From Litorivicinus sp. (GTDB lineage: Bacteria; Pseudomonadota; Gammaproteobacteria; Pseudomonadales; Litorivicinaceae): a DNA stretch of 64,000 nt. The position numbers and the translations under genes were made by a program. The notes beneath the pieces were generated by a model. It saw nothing but the letters and a program-made list of their open reading frames with translations, made no database searches and was not told where the DNA came from. Shown here in pieces: positions 7,569-15,962 of the stretch. The stretch is taken from the NCBI GenBank assembly GCA_018401755.1, contig JAGYKJ010000007.1, positions 62,001-126,000 of the forward strand, in the 5' to 3' direction. The number at the start of each line of letters is the position of its first letter. Position 1 is the first letter of the stretch.

Positions 7569-8528
7569 TTGGACATCAAAAGTCTTCGTTTGTTTTTGGG
7601 TATTATTAAGCATCGAAGTATTACCAAAGCATCGAAGCATCTGTACATTGCGCAGCCCGCGTTAGGCCTCTATCTCCGCCGTCTTGAGGATGAGATTGGG
7701 GTCGAGTTGGTGACCCGCCATGCGCGCGGCGTGACGCCGACCGCGGCCGGACTCAAGTTGGCTGAGCATGCTGAACGCTTAATTAGCCAGATGCACTACA
7801 TCAAAAACGAGCTGCAAAATCTGCGCGATACGCCATCTGGACCTGTCCTTGTGGGTCTCACCCACGGGACGGGACAACTTCTGGCGGCGCAGTTAACGAA
7901 GCGGGTTGCGCTTGATTTTCCGGATATTCAGATTCGTTTACGAGACTCAATCAGTGAGTCGCTGGCGAAGATGCTTAACGATGGTCGTTTGGATCTCGCG
8001 TTGTGCTATGCCCCATCGGATGATCAGGATTTGCGTTTCAAACCGCTTGGGCGTGAGACTCTGTATTTGACCTACTGGAAGAATGCGATCAACGAGACAG
8101 TACCGGATGAAATTCAGTTCGAAGACTTGGTGAATTATCCGCTGATTTTGCCGTCTGAGCAGTTTGAGTATCGCCGCTTGGTCGATGGATTTGCTGAGCA
8201 GATCGGGATTGAACTAAATATCGTGCATGAAGTTGAGTCGGTTCAGCCGATTCGTCATCTGATTCGTGAAGGCCTCGGGTTTTCTGTTGGCTCAATCGGT
8301 GCTGTGAAATGGGAGTATGAAGAAGGCCATGTGGGGGTTGCGAAGATCCTCAATCCGACGCCTTATCGAACCCTATATATGGCTGAGAATATGAGTAAGC
8401 CTACTTCACGTGCGCAGGAAGTTGTTCGGGATTATATTGTCAGCCTGGTTGTGGAAGTCGCCAGCGATCATCCTGAGATATTGTCGATCGAAGGATTCGA
8501 TCTGAACGAAGAGCCCGAACAGTTATAA
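7569..8528 (+). CDS. LysR-family transcriptional regulator
   Basis: A 319-residue LysR regulator. The N-terminal winged helix-turn-helix (residues 1-65, HRSITKASKHLYIAQPALG, LRRLEDEIGVELVTRHARG) is followed by the two-lobed effector domain from about residue 90. It starts at an unusual TTG codon with a strong AAGGAG 8 bases upstream (7556-7561). LysR proteins usually activate a nearby catabolic operon when an aromatic acid or related effector binds. It lies in line with, and 115 bp before, the hyuB-hyuA-tph-like gene run, which is its most likely target; the preceding dehydrogenase and cupin genes are an alternative. Confidence 0.92.
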   Translation: MDIKSLRLFLGIIKHRSITKASKHLYIAQPALGLYLRRLEDEIGVELVTRHARGVTPTAAGLKLAEHAERLISQMHYIKNELQNLRDTPSGPVLVGLTHGTGQLLAAQLTKRVALDFPDIQIRLRDSISESLAKMLNDGRLDLALCYAPSDDQDLRFKPLGRETLYLTYWKNAINETVPDEIQFEDLVNYPLILPSEQFEYRRLVDGFAEQIGIELNIVHEVESVQPIRHLIREGLGFSVGSIGAVKWEYEEGHVGVAKILNPTPYRTLYMAENMSKPTSRAQEVVRDYIVSLVVEVASDHPEILSIEGFDLNEEPEQL

Positions 8529-8542
8529 GCTTCCCCCAAGCC

Positions 8543-8572
8543 GGATGCGTTTGGTAAATCCTAAACGCATCC
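8543..8572 (+). terminator. Stem-loop after the LysR gene
   Basis: An inverted repeat, GGATGCGTTT and AAACGCATCC, 10 bp per arm with a 10-base loop, 14 bp after the lysR stop. There is no clear T-tract, so it may be a weak or Rho-assisted terminator, or an mRNA-stabilising hairpin. It separates lysR from the hyuB transcription unit. Confidence 0.45.
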
Positions 8573-8643
8573 CGTGCATCGTAAATTGATATTTCCGACC
8601 CTACCCATGCAGACATAACCTGTCCGAAATGATGGGGGACCGA

Positions 8644-10254
8644 ATGTCTGTTGATTCGATTTCAGAAGAGGTGTTGAACGCCTCCTTGGCCGGTGTGGTC
8701 AAGCAAATGCAGGAAGCATTATTCCGGACTGGCTTTTCAACGATTATCCGAGAAAGTCACGATGCCAGCTGTGCGGTGTTATTGGCTGATGGTCGGGTTG
8801 CCGCGCAGCACATTGTTTTACCGCTTCATTTGGGGGTGTTCCCCGTGTCCGTGGCTGCTGTGATTGCTGCCTATGGATTGGATGATATTGGTCCAGATGA
8901 TGCGTTCTTGGTGAATCATCCGTATATCGGCGGCAGTCCTCATGCCCCAGATATGTGCGTGATCAAGCCGGTCTTCGTGAATGGCGCGTTATTGTTTTTC
9001 ACTGCGAGTATTGCGCATAAGAGTGATATTGGCGGCCCTGTTCCGGGCAGTTGTTCTGGTAAAGCGACCGATATTTTTAGTGAAGGGATGCATTTTCCGC
9101 CAGTTCGGTTTGTCCGGGATGGCGTTGTCTCCAAAGAAGTAGAGACCATCATCCGAGCCAACAGTCGAACCCCCGATCTGGTCATGGGCGACATCCGTGG
9201 TCAACTCGGATGCTGTCACGTTGGTGCGCGGCGGGTCATCGATCTCTGCCAAAAATACGGTCTCGAGACGCTGAACGCGGCGGTTGAACAGCGGATTGCC
9301 GCAACCGAGCTGGTGATTCGTCGGACTCTAGGAGAGTGGGCGGATGGTGAAGCGAGTGCTGAACGATTCTTGGATGACGATGGGATCCGAGTAGGGCAAC
9401 CGATCCGTATTGCAGTCACAGTGAAGAAATTGGGCGAAGAGCTGCATTTTGATTTCTCAGCGTCTGATGATCAGGCCGTGGGTCCTGCAAATATTCGTCC
9501 ATCTCTGGTCAAGGCGGCCTGTGCCTATGTGATTTTGGCAGCCATGGACCGAGAAGTGTCTGTGAATCAGGGTATTTTGAATGCCTTTGCGATCACAACG
9601 CGTCCTGGGTCAATTTTAGAGCCACGGATTCCAGCCCCAATGAACACCTACAATGCCACTGTCCACGCTGTCATCAATGCCAGCTTGGATGCCTTGGGTC
9701 AACTGGGCCAGGCGGCGCAACGCGCGGATGGATCGGATTCGCGATCATTGATTTTTGGATTCAGTCGCCCTGAGGGCGATGTGGGATCGGCGATTTCATA
9801 TGAAATCTTTGCGGGGGGGTCTGGTGCCTCCGCTGGATTTGACGGTCTCACAGGTTGCCATGTGAACCAAACCAATGGCCGCATTACACCGATCGAGATT
9901 TTGGAAACTGAGTACCCTCTGCGTATTCGTCAGTTCTCTGTGTTACATGACAGTGGTGGTGAGGGCGAGCATCGAGGTGGTGATGCATTCCGACGTGATT
10001 ATGAGATTTTGATGGATCAGACACGTTTATCGATTCGCTCGTCGCGACATGCGATTGCGCCTCGAGGCGTTGCAGGTGGCGGCGATGGGCGCCCTGGAGC
10101 TGCTTGCTTGAACCCAGATCATGACGCCAAGTCGTTATCAGCGCGTGAGGTCAATATTCCGTTAGGTGCTGGCGATGTGGTTCGACTCGACACACCCAGT
10201 GGTGGTGGTTGTGGTGTAAAGATTTCCAGTCGGCGCCGCAGTTGCGCCGCGTGA
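8644..10254 (+). CDS. hyuB: Hydantoinase B/oxoprolinase family protein (HyuB)
   Basis: About 536 residues, the usual HyuB length. Family signatures include LLADGRVAAQHIVLPLHLG, VNHPYIGGSPHAPDM (about residues 94-108) and a glycine-rich C-terminus ending SGGGCGVK. HyuB works with HyuA in ATP-dependent cleavage of cyclic amides (N-methylhydantoinase, 5-oxoprolinase); the same fold forms subunits of acetone and acetophenone carboxylases. I prefer the ATG at 8644 because GGGGGA lies 5 bases before it; in-frame ATGs at 8629 and 8632 are possible. hyuA follows after 34 bp. The link to a Rieske dioxygenase set downstream suggests a ring-amide or carboxylation step on an aromatic-type substrate. Confidence 0.88.
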   Translation: MSVDSISEEVLNASLAGVVKQMQEALFRTGFSTIIRESHDASCAVLLADGRVAAQHIVLPLHLGVFPVSVAAVIAAYGLDDIGPDDAFLVNHPYIGGSPHAPDMCVIKPVFVNGALLFFTASIAHKSDIGGPVPGSCSGKATDIFSEGMHFPPVRFVRDGVVSKEVETIIRANSRTPDLVMGDIRGQLGCCHVGARRVIDLCQKYGLETLNAAVEQRIAATELVIRRTLGEWADGEASAERFLDDDGIRVGQPIRIAVTVKKLGEELHFDFSASDDQAVGPANIRPSLVKAACAYVILAAMDREVSVNQGILNAFAITTRPGSILEPRIPAPMNTYNATVHAVINASLDALGQLGQAAQRADGSDSRSLIFGFSRPEGDVGSAISYEIFAGGSGASAGFDGLTGCHVNQTNGRITPIEILETEYPLRIRQFSVLHDSGGEGEHRGGDAFRRDYEILMDQTRLSIRSSRHAIAPRGVAGGGDGRPGAACLNPDHDAKSLSAREVNIPLGAGDVVRLDTPSGGGCGVKISSRRRSCAA

Positions 10255-10288
10255 TGACAAACAGATAGCGCGATAAAAAGGATCAGGC

Positions 10289-12406
10289 ATGAGTGCACGG
10301 GTACAGGTCTCGGTGGATACCGGGGGAACGTTTTCGGATTTCACCTACTTTGACCGTGACGGGGTACTGCATTCCTTTAAAGTGCCCTCGACACCGAAGT
10401 CACCTGAAACAGCTGTCATCGCGGGTCTTGATCGCGTGATTGCGACTGGCATCGGACCAAGTGAAATCGACATATTTATTCACGGGACGACTGTTGGTAC
10501 GAATGCGTTACTGCAGGAAAAAGGGGCAAGAACTGCGTTAGTCATCACCGAAGGGTTTGATGCGGTGTACGAGGTTCAGGAGCAAGCCCGCCCCTATGGT
10601 GCTGAAATTTTCAATATCCGCTATCAACGGCCGAAGTTACTTGTTGATCGTGCGCAGGTCATCGAAGTTCCTGAGCGCATCGGTTCCCGTGGTGAGGTTG
10701 TGCGAGATCTTGATCTCGACGTGACCCGTGCCCGTTTACAGTCATTGGTGGGCCAGGATATTCAAGCGGTTGCTGTTTGCTTACTGTTTTCGTTTCTGAA
10801 CCCAGCGCATGAACGACATGTGAAGGCCTTGGTCGAAGAGGTGCTTCCTGGGGTACCGGTGACGATTTCCAGTGCCTTATGTCCTTTCATCCGTGAGTAT
10901 TATCGGATGTCCACGACGATCATTAATGCGTACTTGCGTCCCGTGATGGATCGCTATTTGTCGGAACTGGATCGGGCCATGTCGTCTCGCGGAATGACCT
11001 CTAAGAAGCGGTATGTGATGCAGTCGAATGGGGGCGTTGCATCCCTCACTGCAACAGCTGAGCGCCCTGTCGCGACCTTAATGTCGGGATTGGCAGGTGG
11101 CGTGATGGCATCATTGAAGATCCTCAATCAAGCCGGTATTTCGTCAGGTATTTCCTTTGACATGGGGGGTACCAGCTGTGATGTCGCTGTGAATGAAGGG
11201 GTGATGGCTGAGATCCGTGATCGTTTTGAGATCGAAGGTCGGCATGTGTGTCTGCCGTCGGTGCAAGTGGAGACATTATCCGCCGGTGGTGGCACGATGG
11301 CGTGGGTCGACGAACATGGTTTGCTGCATGTCGGACCACAGAGTGCAGGGGCCATGCCTGGTCCAGTGGCCTATGGGCAGGGCGGTGAGACACCGACGAT
11401 TACCGACTGTAATGTGGTCTTAGGATATTTAGGCGATCGGCCAGAGGTAAAGGCACATTTGAGCTTGCAGCCAGAGCTTGCCCGGAAGGCCATACAGGAC
11501 AAGATTGCTGCACCGCTGAACTTGGATGTGAACGAGGCAGCCCTCGGCATTTTGAAAATTATCGACATCAAAATGAGCGAGGCGATTCGGGCGTTGGCGA
11601 CCAGCAAGGGACTGGATTTACGAGATTTTACACTGGTGTCCTTCGGTGGCGCGGGACCATTGCACTCGTCACGCATTATGCGTGAGCTTGGGTTAAAGCA
11701 AGTCCTGATTCCAGCTCGACCAGGGGTGACGTCCGCACTTGGACTATTGCATGCGGATGTGAAGCATGAGTTCATTCAAACAAAGCCTGCAGGGCTCTCC
11801 AGTTTGTCCGCGGATGACTATACACAGGCGTTGGCGGAGTTGGTGAAGCAGGCGGAAACGTACCTTTTGGCAGATGGGTTTTCGCCGGAGGAAATGAGTA
11901 CCATTATGCAGGTCGATCTTCGCTATCAAGGCCAAGGATATGAGCTGTCTGTCGAGGTTGAGAGTCAACTGTTGGATCGAGAAGCCCTGAGGGCAGCCTT
12001 TGATGCGATGCATGAGCGCAAGTTTGGGCATGCCGCGATTTCGCAGCCGGTTGAAGTGATGGCTTATCGGGTCACTGGAGTAGGCCATCCCTCCCGGACA
12101 ACCTCTGCGTTTGATACCTCGGTACGGTCGGATGCGGCCGAGACCCGCGGTGCACCCACTCATCGCACAGCGGTCTTTGAGGTGTCTGGGAAGTGGAAAA
12201 ATTTTGAGACACCGATTTATCAGCGGCATGATTTGGTGCCTGGTCAGACCTACTTGGGTCCCATGGTGATCGAGCAAGCGGATACCACCACCTTGGTTGT
12301 TCCCGAACAAACTGTGGTGATGGACCCTTATGGGAACATTTTGATTCGGGATGAGCGAGTCGATGTAGAGGAGAATAAAAATGATCGAGATCGAGCGACT
12401 GTCTGA
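10289..12406 (+). CDS. hyuA: Hydantoinase A/oxoprolinase family ATPase (HyuA)
   Basis: A 705-residue HyuA. The N-terminal ASKHA-type nucleotide-binding motifs are clear: VSVDTGGTFSDFTYFD at residues 7-22, HGTTVGTNALLQ near 70, FDMGGTSCDVAV near 290, and SFGGAGPLHSSRIMRELG near 455. It is the ATP-using partner of HyuB. AAAAGGA precedes the start. Its last 26 bp overlap the next gene (TauD-type), so the two are translationally coupled, which places HyuBA firmly in the same pathway as the dioxygenases. Whether the pair acts as a hydantoinase or as a carboxylase is not decidable from sequence. Confidence 0.92.
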   Translation: MSARVQVSVDTGGTFSDFTYFDRDGVLHSFKVPSTPKSPETAVIAGLDRVIATGIGPSEIDIFIHGTTVGTNALLQEKGARTALVITEGFDAVYEVQEQARPYGAEIFNIRYQRPKLLVDRAQVIEVPERIGSRGEVVRDLDLDVTRARLQSLVGQDIQAVAVCLLFSFLNPAHERHVKALVEEVLPGVPVTISSALCPFIREYYRMSTTIINAYLRPVMDRYLSELDRAMSSRGMTSKKRYVMQSNGGVASLTATAERPVATLMSGLAGGVMASLKILNQAGISSGISFDMGGTSCDVAVNEGVMAEIRDRFEIEGRHVCLPSVQVETLSAGGGTMAWVDEHGLLHVGPQSAGAMPGPVAYGQGGETPTITDCNVVLGYLGDRPEVKAHLSLQPELARKAIQDKIAAPLNLDVNEAALGILKIIDIKMSEAIRALATSKGLDLRDFTLVSFGGAGPLHSSRIMRELGLKQVLIPARPGVTSALGLLHADVKHEFIQTKPAGLSSLSADDYTQALAELVKQAETYLLADGFSPEEMSTIMQVDLRYQGQGYELSVEVESQLLDREALRAAFDAMHERKFGHAAISQPVEVMAYRVTGVGHPSRTTSAFDTSVRSDAAETRGAPTHRTAVFEVSGKWKNFETPIYQRHDLVPGQTYLGPMVIEQADTTTLVVPEQTVVMDPYGNILIRDERVDVEENKNDRDRATV

Positions 12407-13259
12407 TGCCCTTGGGGCGCGGATTCATGGGGTAGACCTGGGGGGCGATCTCTCCGATGAGGTGTTCGGGGAGATCCGCCAAGCCTTGGTGGATCATCGT
12501 GTGATCTCGTTCCCAGCACAGTCCCTCACGCCAGATCAGCATGTGGCATTTTCAAAGCGGTTTGGCCCCTGCGATGTCCACAGCAATAATCAGTATTTAC
12601 TCGAAGGCCACCCCGAAATCCTGATTCTGTCCAATGACCTGAAAGATGGGAAGCCAATTGGCGTGGTGGATGCGGGCGTCGAGTGGCACTCAGATTTATC
12701 TTGGCAGCTCGATCCTCCTTTGGGCTCGATTTTGTATAACCTGAAAAATCCCTCTGAGGGCGGCCATACAGGGTTCATCGATATGGGCAAGGTCTATCGT
12801 GCCCTGGATGCGGACCTGAAAGTATTGATTCGAGGGCTGCACGGGCTGCATTGCGTCAGTAAACTGGTGAACCCGCGGGTTACGATTTCAGAAAATCGAT
12901 TGAATGCTCGTGATTTCTACGCTGAGCAACTGAAAAAGCACCCACCGGTTCGACATCCGCTGGTGTATCGCCATCCTGACACTGGTGAGGACATTTTGTT
13001 TGCCAGCCCTCGATTCACCATCGGGATTGAAGAACTCGAGGATGCAGTCGGTCAACCGCTCTTGGATCGGCTATTTGCTTATTTGGATGACCCACAGTTC
13101 CAGCTGACGTATCAATGGAATCAGCATGATGTGGTGATGTGGGATAATCGAAGCGTATTGCATTGTGCCTTGGGTGGTTATCAGTATCCGGATATTCGGT
13201 TGATTAACCGAACGACGGTACTCTGTGATGAGCAAAGCCGCCTGCAGCCAGTCCATTAA
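12381..13259 (+). CDS. TauD/TfdA-family alpha-ketoglutarate-dependent dioxygenase
   Basis: A 292-residue non-heme Fe(II)/2-oxoglutarate dioxygenase. The iron site is visible as His and Asp in VEWHSDLSW (about residues 94-102) with the distal His in NRSVLHCAL (about 262). An Arg near the C-terminus (INRTTV, about 278) fits the 2-oxoglutarate anchor. Family members hydroxylate taurine, 2,4-D and other small acids. GAGGAG precedes the start, which overlaps hyuA by 26 bp. It lies directly before the terephthalate-dioxygenase-like genes. A second family member is at 57100. Confidence 0.9.
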   Translation: MIEIERLSDALGARIHGVDLGGDLSDEVFGEIRQALVDHRVISFPAQSLTPDQHVAFSKRFGPCDVHSNNQYLLEGHPEILILSNDLKDGKPIGVVDAGVEWHSDLSWQLDPPLGSILYNLKNPSEGGHTGFIDMGKVYRALDADLKVLIRGLHGLHCVSKLVNPRVTISENRLNARDFYAEQLKKHPPVRHPLVYRHPDTGEDILFASPRFTIGIEELEDAVGQPLLDRLFAYLDDPQFQLTYQWNQHDVVMWDNRSVLHCALGGYQYPDIRLINRTTVLCDEQSRLQPVH

Positions 13260-13300
13260 GCCCTACTGCCACGGTGTGGCGTATACCTCGAGGAGACGTT

Positions 13301-14515
13301 GTGCGCATTCAATCGACATCTGAGATTCCCTACGAGGTCTATGTCAACCCCGCGATCTATGATCGCGAGATGGAAGAATTATTTCAGGGACCTGTTTGGC
13401 ATTTTTTGGGATTTGAGTCCGCACTGACTCAAGAACATAACTATTTCACGACAGAGATTGCCGGGCTACCGATTGTCGTTGTGAAGGATCATGGCACGAT
13501 TCGCGCGTTCGTGAATCGGTGTATTCATCGTGGATCGCTGCTCTGTATTGCGCAGACCGGGCGCATCTCCGAGTTTTCATGTGTCTATCATGGTTGGACC
13601 TATGATTTAACAGGCCAATTGACCGGGGTCGCATTCGAGCGCGGTATTCAAGGTCAAGGCGGGATGCCTGAGGATTTCAACAAATCCGAGCAACATTTAC
13701 GTTCTCTGACAGTCCAAAACTATCATGGGGTGATCTTTGCCTCGTTTGATGCGCAGATCCCTGATTTCGAGACTTACGTCGGTCCTGATATTGCTGCGGG
13801 AATTCGTCGAGTACTGCCGCGCCGCCCGGTACTACTGGGTCGGACGAGTCAGCTGATACACAGTAACTGGAAGATCTATGTTGAGAATAATCGTGATAGC
13901 TACCACGCCAGCATTCTCCATTCGTTTTTTACCACCTTTAAGTTAAATCGACTCACCCAATCCGGGGGAATCGTGATCAATGCGGCAGGGGGCAGTCACA
14001 TCTCGTTCTCGAAGCGCAAGCAAGAGGTTGATGATGCCACCTATGATGCCGAGCAATTGCGCGCAAATAAGGATGATTTTGGGCTGAAGGATCCGCGTGC
14101 GCTTCGCTTTATTGATGAATTTGGTGATCAGATTTCGTTACAGATTTTGACCTTGTTCCCACTGACCGTCTTTCATCAAATCAACAACTCATTGTGCGTG
14201 CGACAAGTGATTCCTCGCGGAGTCGACCAAGTCGAGGTGGTGTGGTGGTATTACGGATTTGAGGATGACTCGGCTGAACTTCAGGAAGCCCGATTAATGC
14301 AAATTAATCTTGTTGGGCCTGCGGGTTATATTTCGATGGAAGATGGCGCAGTGGGAGGATTTGTTCAGCGGAATTCATCCTATGCTGAGGGGGCAGTCGG
14401 TTTACTCAAGATGGGGGGATACGATCATCTGAGTTCCCCCAGTCGTGTGACTGAGGCAGCCATTCGCGGATTTTGGAAGCAGTATTGTGATCACCTTGGG
14501 GAGACAATCGTATGA
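13301..14515 (+). CDS. tphA2: Rieske ring-hydroxylating dioxygenase large subunit, terephthalate dioxygenase-like
   Basis: A 404-residue oxygenase alpha subunit. The Rieske site is CIHRGSLL with SCVYHGWTYD 17 residues later (about residues 71-98). The mononuclear-iron site is in ENNRDSYHASILHSFF (about 200-215). The stretches LTGVAFERGIQGQGGMP and ISMEDGAVGGFVQR, with the overall length, closely match TphA2 of Comamonas-type terephthalate degraders as I remember that sequence. The GTG at 13301 is chosen because GAGGAG lies 5 bases upstream; an in-frame GTG at 13274 lacks one. It overlaps the small-subunit gene by 4 bp. It is expected to add O2 across an aromatic dicarboxylate ring; the exact substrate is inferred. 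Confidence 0.85.
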   Translation: MRIQSTSEIPYEVYVNPAIYDREMEELFQGPVWHFLGFESALTQEHNYFTTEIAGLPIVVVKDHGTIRAFVNRCIHRGSLLCIAQTGRISEFSCVYHGWTYDLTGQLTGVAFERGIQGQGGMPEDFNKSEQHLRSLTVQNYHGVIFASFDAQIPDFETYVGPDIAAGIRRVLPRRPVLLGRTSQLIHSNWKIYVENNRDSYHASILHSFFTTFKLNRLTQSGGIVINAAGGSHISFSKRKQEVDDATYDAEQLRANKDDFGLKDPRALRFIDEFGDQISLQILTLFPLTVFHQINNSLCVRQVIPRGVDQVEVVWWYYGFEDDSAELQEARLMQINLVGPAGYISMEDGAVGGFVQRNSSYAEGAVGLLKMGGYDHLSSPSRVTEAAIRGFWKQYCDHLGETIV

Positions 14516-14973
14516 GTGTGCCAGTTGCTATTGCGTCGTTGATTCAGTCGAGTGCTGCAGCGCTTGATGCGCTTGACTTTCATCACTGGTTATCTGGCTT
14601 TACCGAGTATGGGCAATACCATATCACGACCGCTGACAATCAGCGTCAAGGGTTACCACTGGGCTTGATGCATGCGCTTAATAAGGATCAACTTCGGGAT
14701 CGCATCGCCTCGATCTCGTCAGTCAATGTCTATGAGCCCCATCGCTATCGACACATCCTGTCACAGACATGGATCAAAGGTCAGGGCTTGGAATTACAGT
14801 ACATCACCCCTTTCGCGGTCTACCGGATCACACCTTCGAAGCCCACAATTTTGTTCGTGACCGGCGAGTACCAAGATCGCGTTGAATATAGTCATAGCGG
14901 AGTCCGATTCACTTACCGCACCGTGGTCTTGGACAACGACATGATCGATACCTTATTAGCCATCCCGCTGTGA
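14512..14973 (+). CDS. tphA3: Ring-hydroxylating dioxygenase small (beta) subunit, TphA3-like
   Basis: A 153-residue protein of the SnoaL/NTF2-like aromatic-ring-hydroxylase beta family. The region DFHHWLSGFTEYGQYHIT near residue 22 and the length match TphA3-type subunits. It has no cofactor and forms the structural half of the alpha3beta3 oxygenase. Its ATG overlaps the alpha-subunit stop (ATGA), and its own stop overlaps the GTG of the next gene (GTGA). That tight chain of three genes mirrors tphA2-tphA3-tphB order. Confidence 0.83.
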   Translation: MSVPVAIASLIQSSAAALDALDFHHWLSGFTEYGQYHITTADNQRQGLPLGLMHALNKDQLRDRIASISSVNVYEPHRYRHILSQTWIKGQGLELQYITPFAVYRITPSKPTILFVTGEYQDRVEYSHSGVRFTYRTVVLDNDMIDTLLAIPL

Positions 14974-15962
14974 GTCGCCAACCTGTCATCGCACTCCCCA
15001 TCGGTGATCCATCGGGGATTGGTCCGGAGATTGTTCTGAAGACCCTGAGGGAGACGCGAATTCAGGAGTTACCGGTGGATTGGTGCGTGATTGGGGATCG
15101 ATCCGTGATCGAATCAGCAGCCAGTGTGGCCAACCAGCAGATAACGGTCGAGGGAACTCAGATTGTCGGCCTAGGGGTGTCCTGCCAGTTTCGAGAGCCT
15201 GATCGGCCATTGCAACACCCAGTCGTGTTTGGTATGTCGAACGCAGAGGCAGGGCGGGTCTGTTATCGCTATGCCGAAATGGCTGTTCAGGGCGTTCTAT
15301 CGGGTGACTTCGATGCGGTAGCGGCAGCACCGCACACGGAGGCCTCGGTGAATGCTGCGGGGATTGCATTCTCGGGATATCCGAGCCTCCTCGGGCGATT
15401 ATGCCCAGATGCAGGGCCCATTCAGCTATTAATGATGGGCGGGCATCTTGCGGTCATTCATGTCACGTTACATCAGAGCTTAGCCTCGGCGATTTCGGCG
15501 ATCACAACCGAGCGGGTGATTGCAACCATTGAGGCGGCGGACCGGTTCTTCCGCCAGTTGACAGAGACTCCGAAGATTGCAGTCTGTGGCCTGAATCCTC
15601 ACGCGGGTGAAGGAGGATTGTTCGGTTCGGAAGATGAGCACGTCATTGCGCCTGCAGTTGCCGTCTGCCAACAGCAGGGCATTGCGGTCAGTGGACCGAT
15701 TTCTCCCGATGCGCTTTTTTATCGCGACGATTTTGATTGTATTGTCGCGATGTATCATGACCAAGGCCATATTCCGGTGAAGACAATTGCGCCACGATCA
15801 AGCATTGCGCTGTCGATCGGCGCAGATGTATTGTTTGGGACCGTTGCCCATGGCAGTGCATTAGGGATCGCCGGCAAGGGGATCGCGGATGCCTCAGCCT
15901 ATACTCGGCTTGCACACGAGATGGCACGCGCTGCCATGCTAAAACGACAACACCCCCAATAA
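14970..15962 (+). CDS. pdxA: PdxA-family dehydrogenase, probably TphB-like dihydrodiol dehydrogenase
   Basis: A 330-residue member of the 4-hydroxythreonine-4-phosphate dehydrogenase family. Family motifs are IGDPSGIGPEIVLKTL at the N-terminus, PHTEASVNAAGIAFSGYP near 128-145, NPHAGEGGLFG near 208, and MYHDQGHIPVKTIAP near 262, with the His residues that bind the divalent metal. PdxA itself serves vitamin B6 synthesis, but TphB, which oxidises and decarboxylates the terephthalate cis-dihydrodiol to protocatechuate, belongs to the same family. Because it is translationally coupled to tphA2A3-like genes, the TphB-type role is preferred here. It starts at GTG and overlaps the convergent TRAP permease gene by 24 bp. 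Confidence 0.85.
   Translation: MSRQPVIALPIGDPSGIGPEIVLKTLRETRIQELPVDWCVIGDRSVIESAASVANQQITVEGTQIVGLGVSCQFREPDRPLQHPVVFGMSNAEAGRVCYRYAEMAVQGVLSGDFDAVAAAPHTEASVNAAGIAFSGYPSLLGRLCPDAGPIQLLMMGGHLAVIHVTLHQSLASAISAITTERVIATIEAADRFFRQLTETPKIAVCGLNPHAGEGGLFGSEDEHVIAPAVAVCQQQGIAVSGPISPDALFYRDDFDCIVAMYHDQGHIPVKTIAPRSSIALSIGADVLFGTVAHGSALGIAGKGIADASAYTRLAHEMARAAMLKRQHPQ

Noticed and set aside
11744..12310. Long open frame (188 codons) on the minus strand inside hyuA
   Set aside because: It lies wholly opposite a clear HyuA coding sequence, has no ribosome binding site and no recognisable family features.
14970..15962. Vitamin B6 biosynthesis role for the PdxA homolog
   Set aside because: It is translationally coupled to dioxygenase subunits, which fits TphB-type function better.
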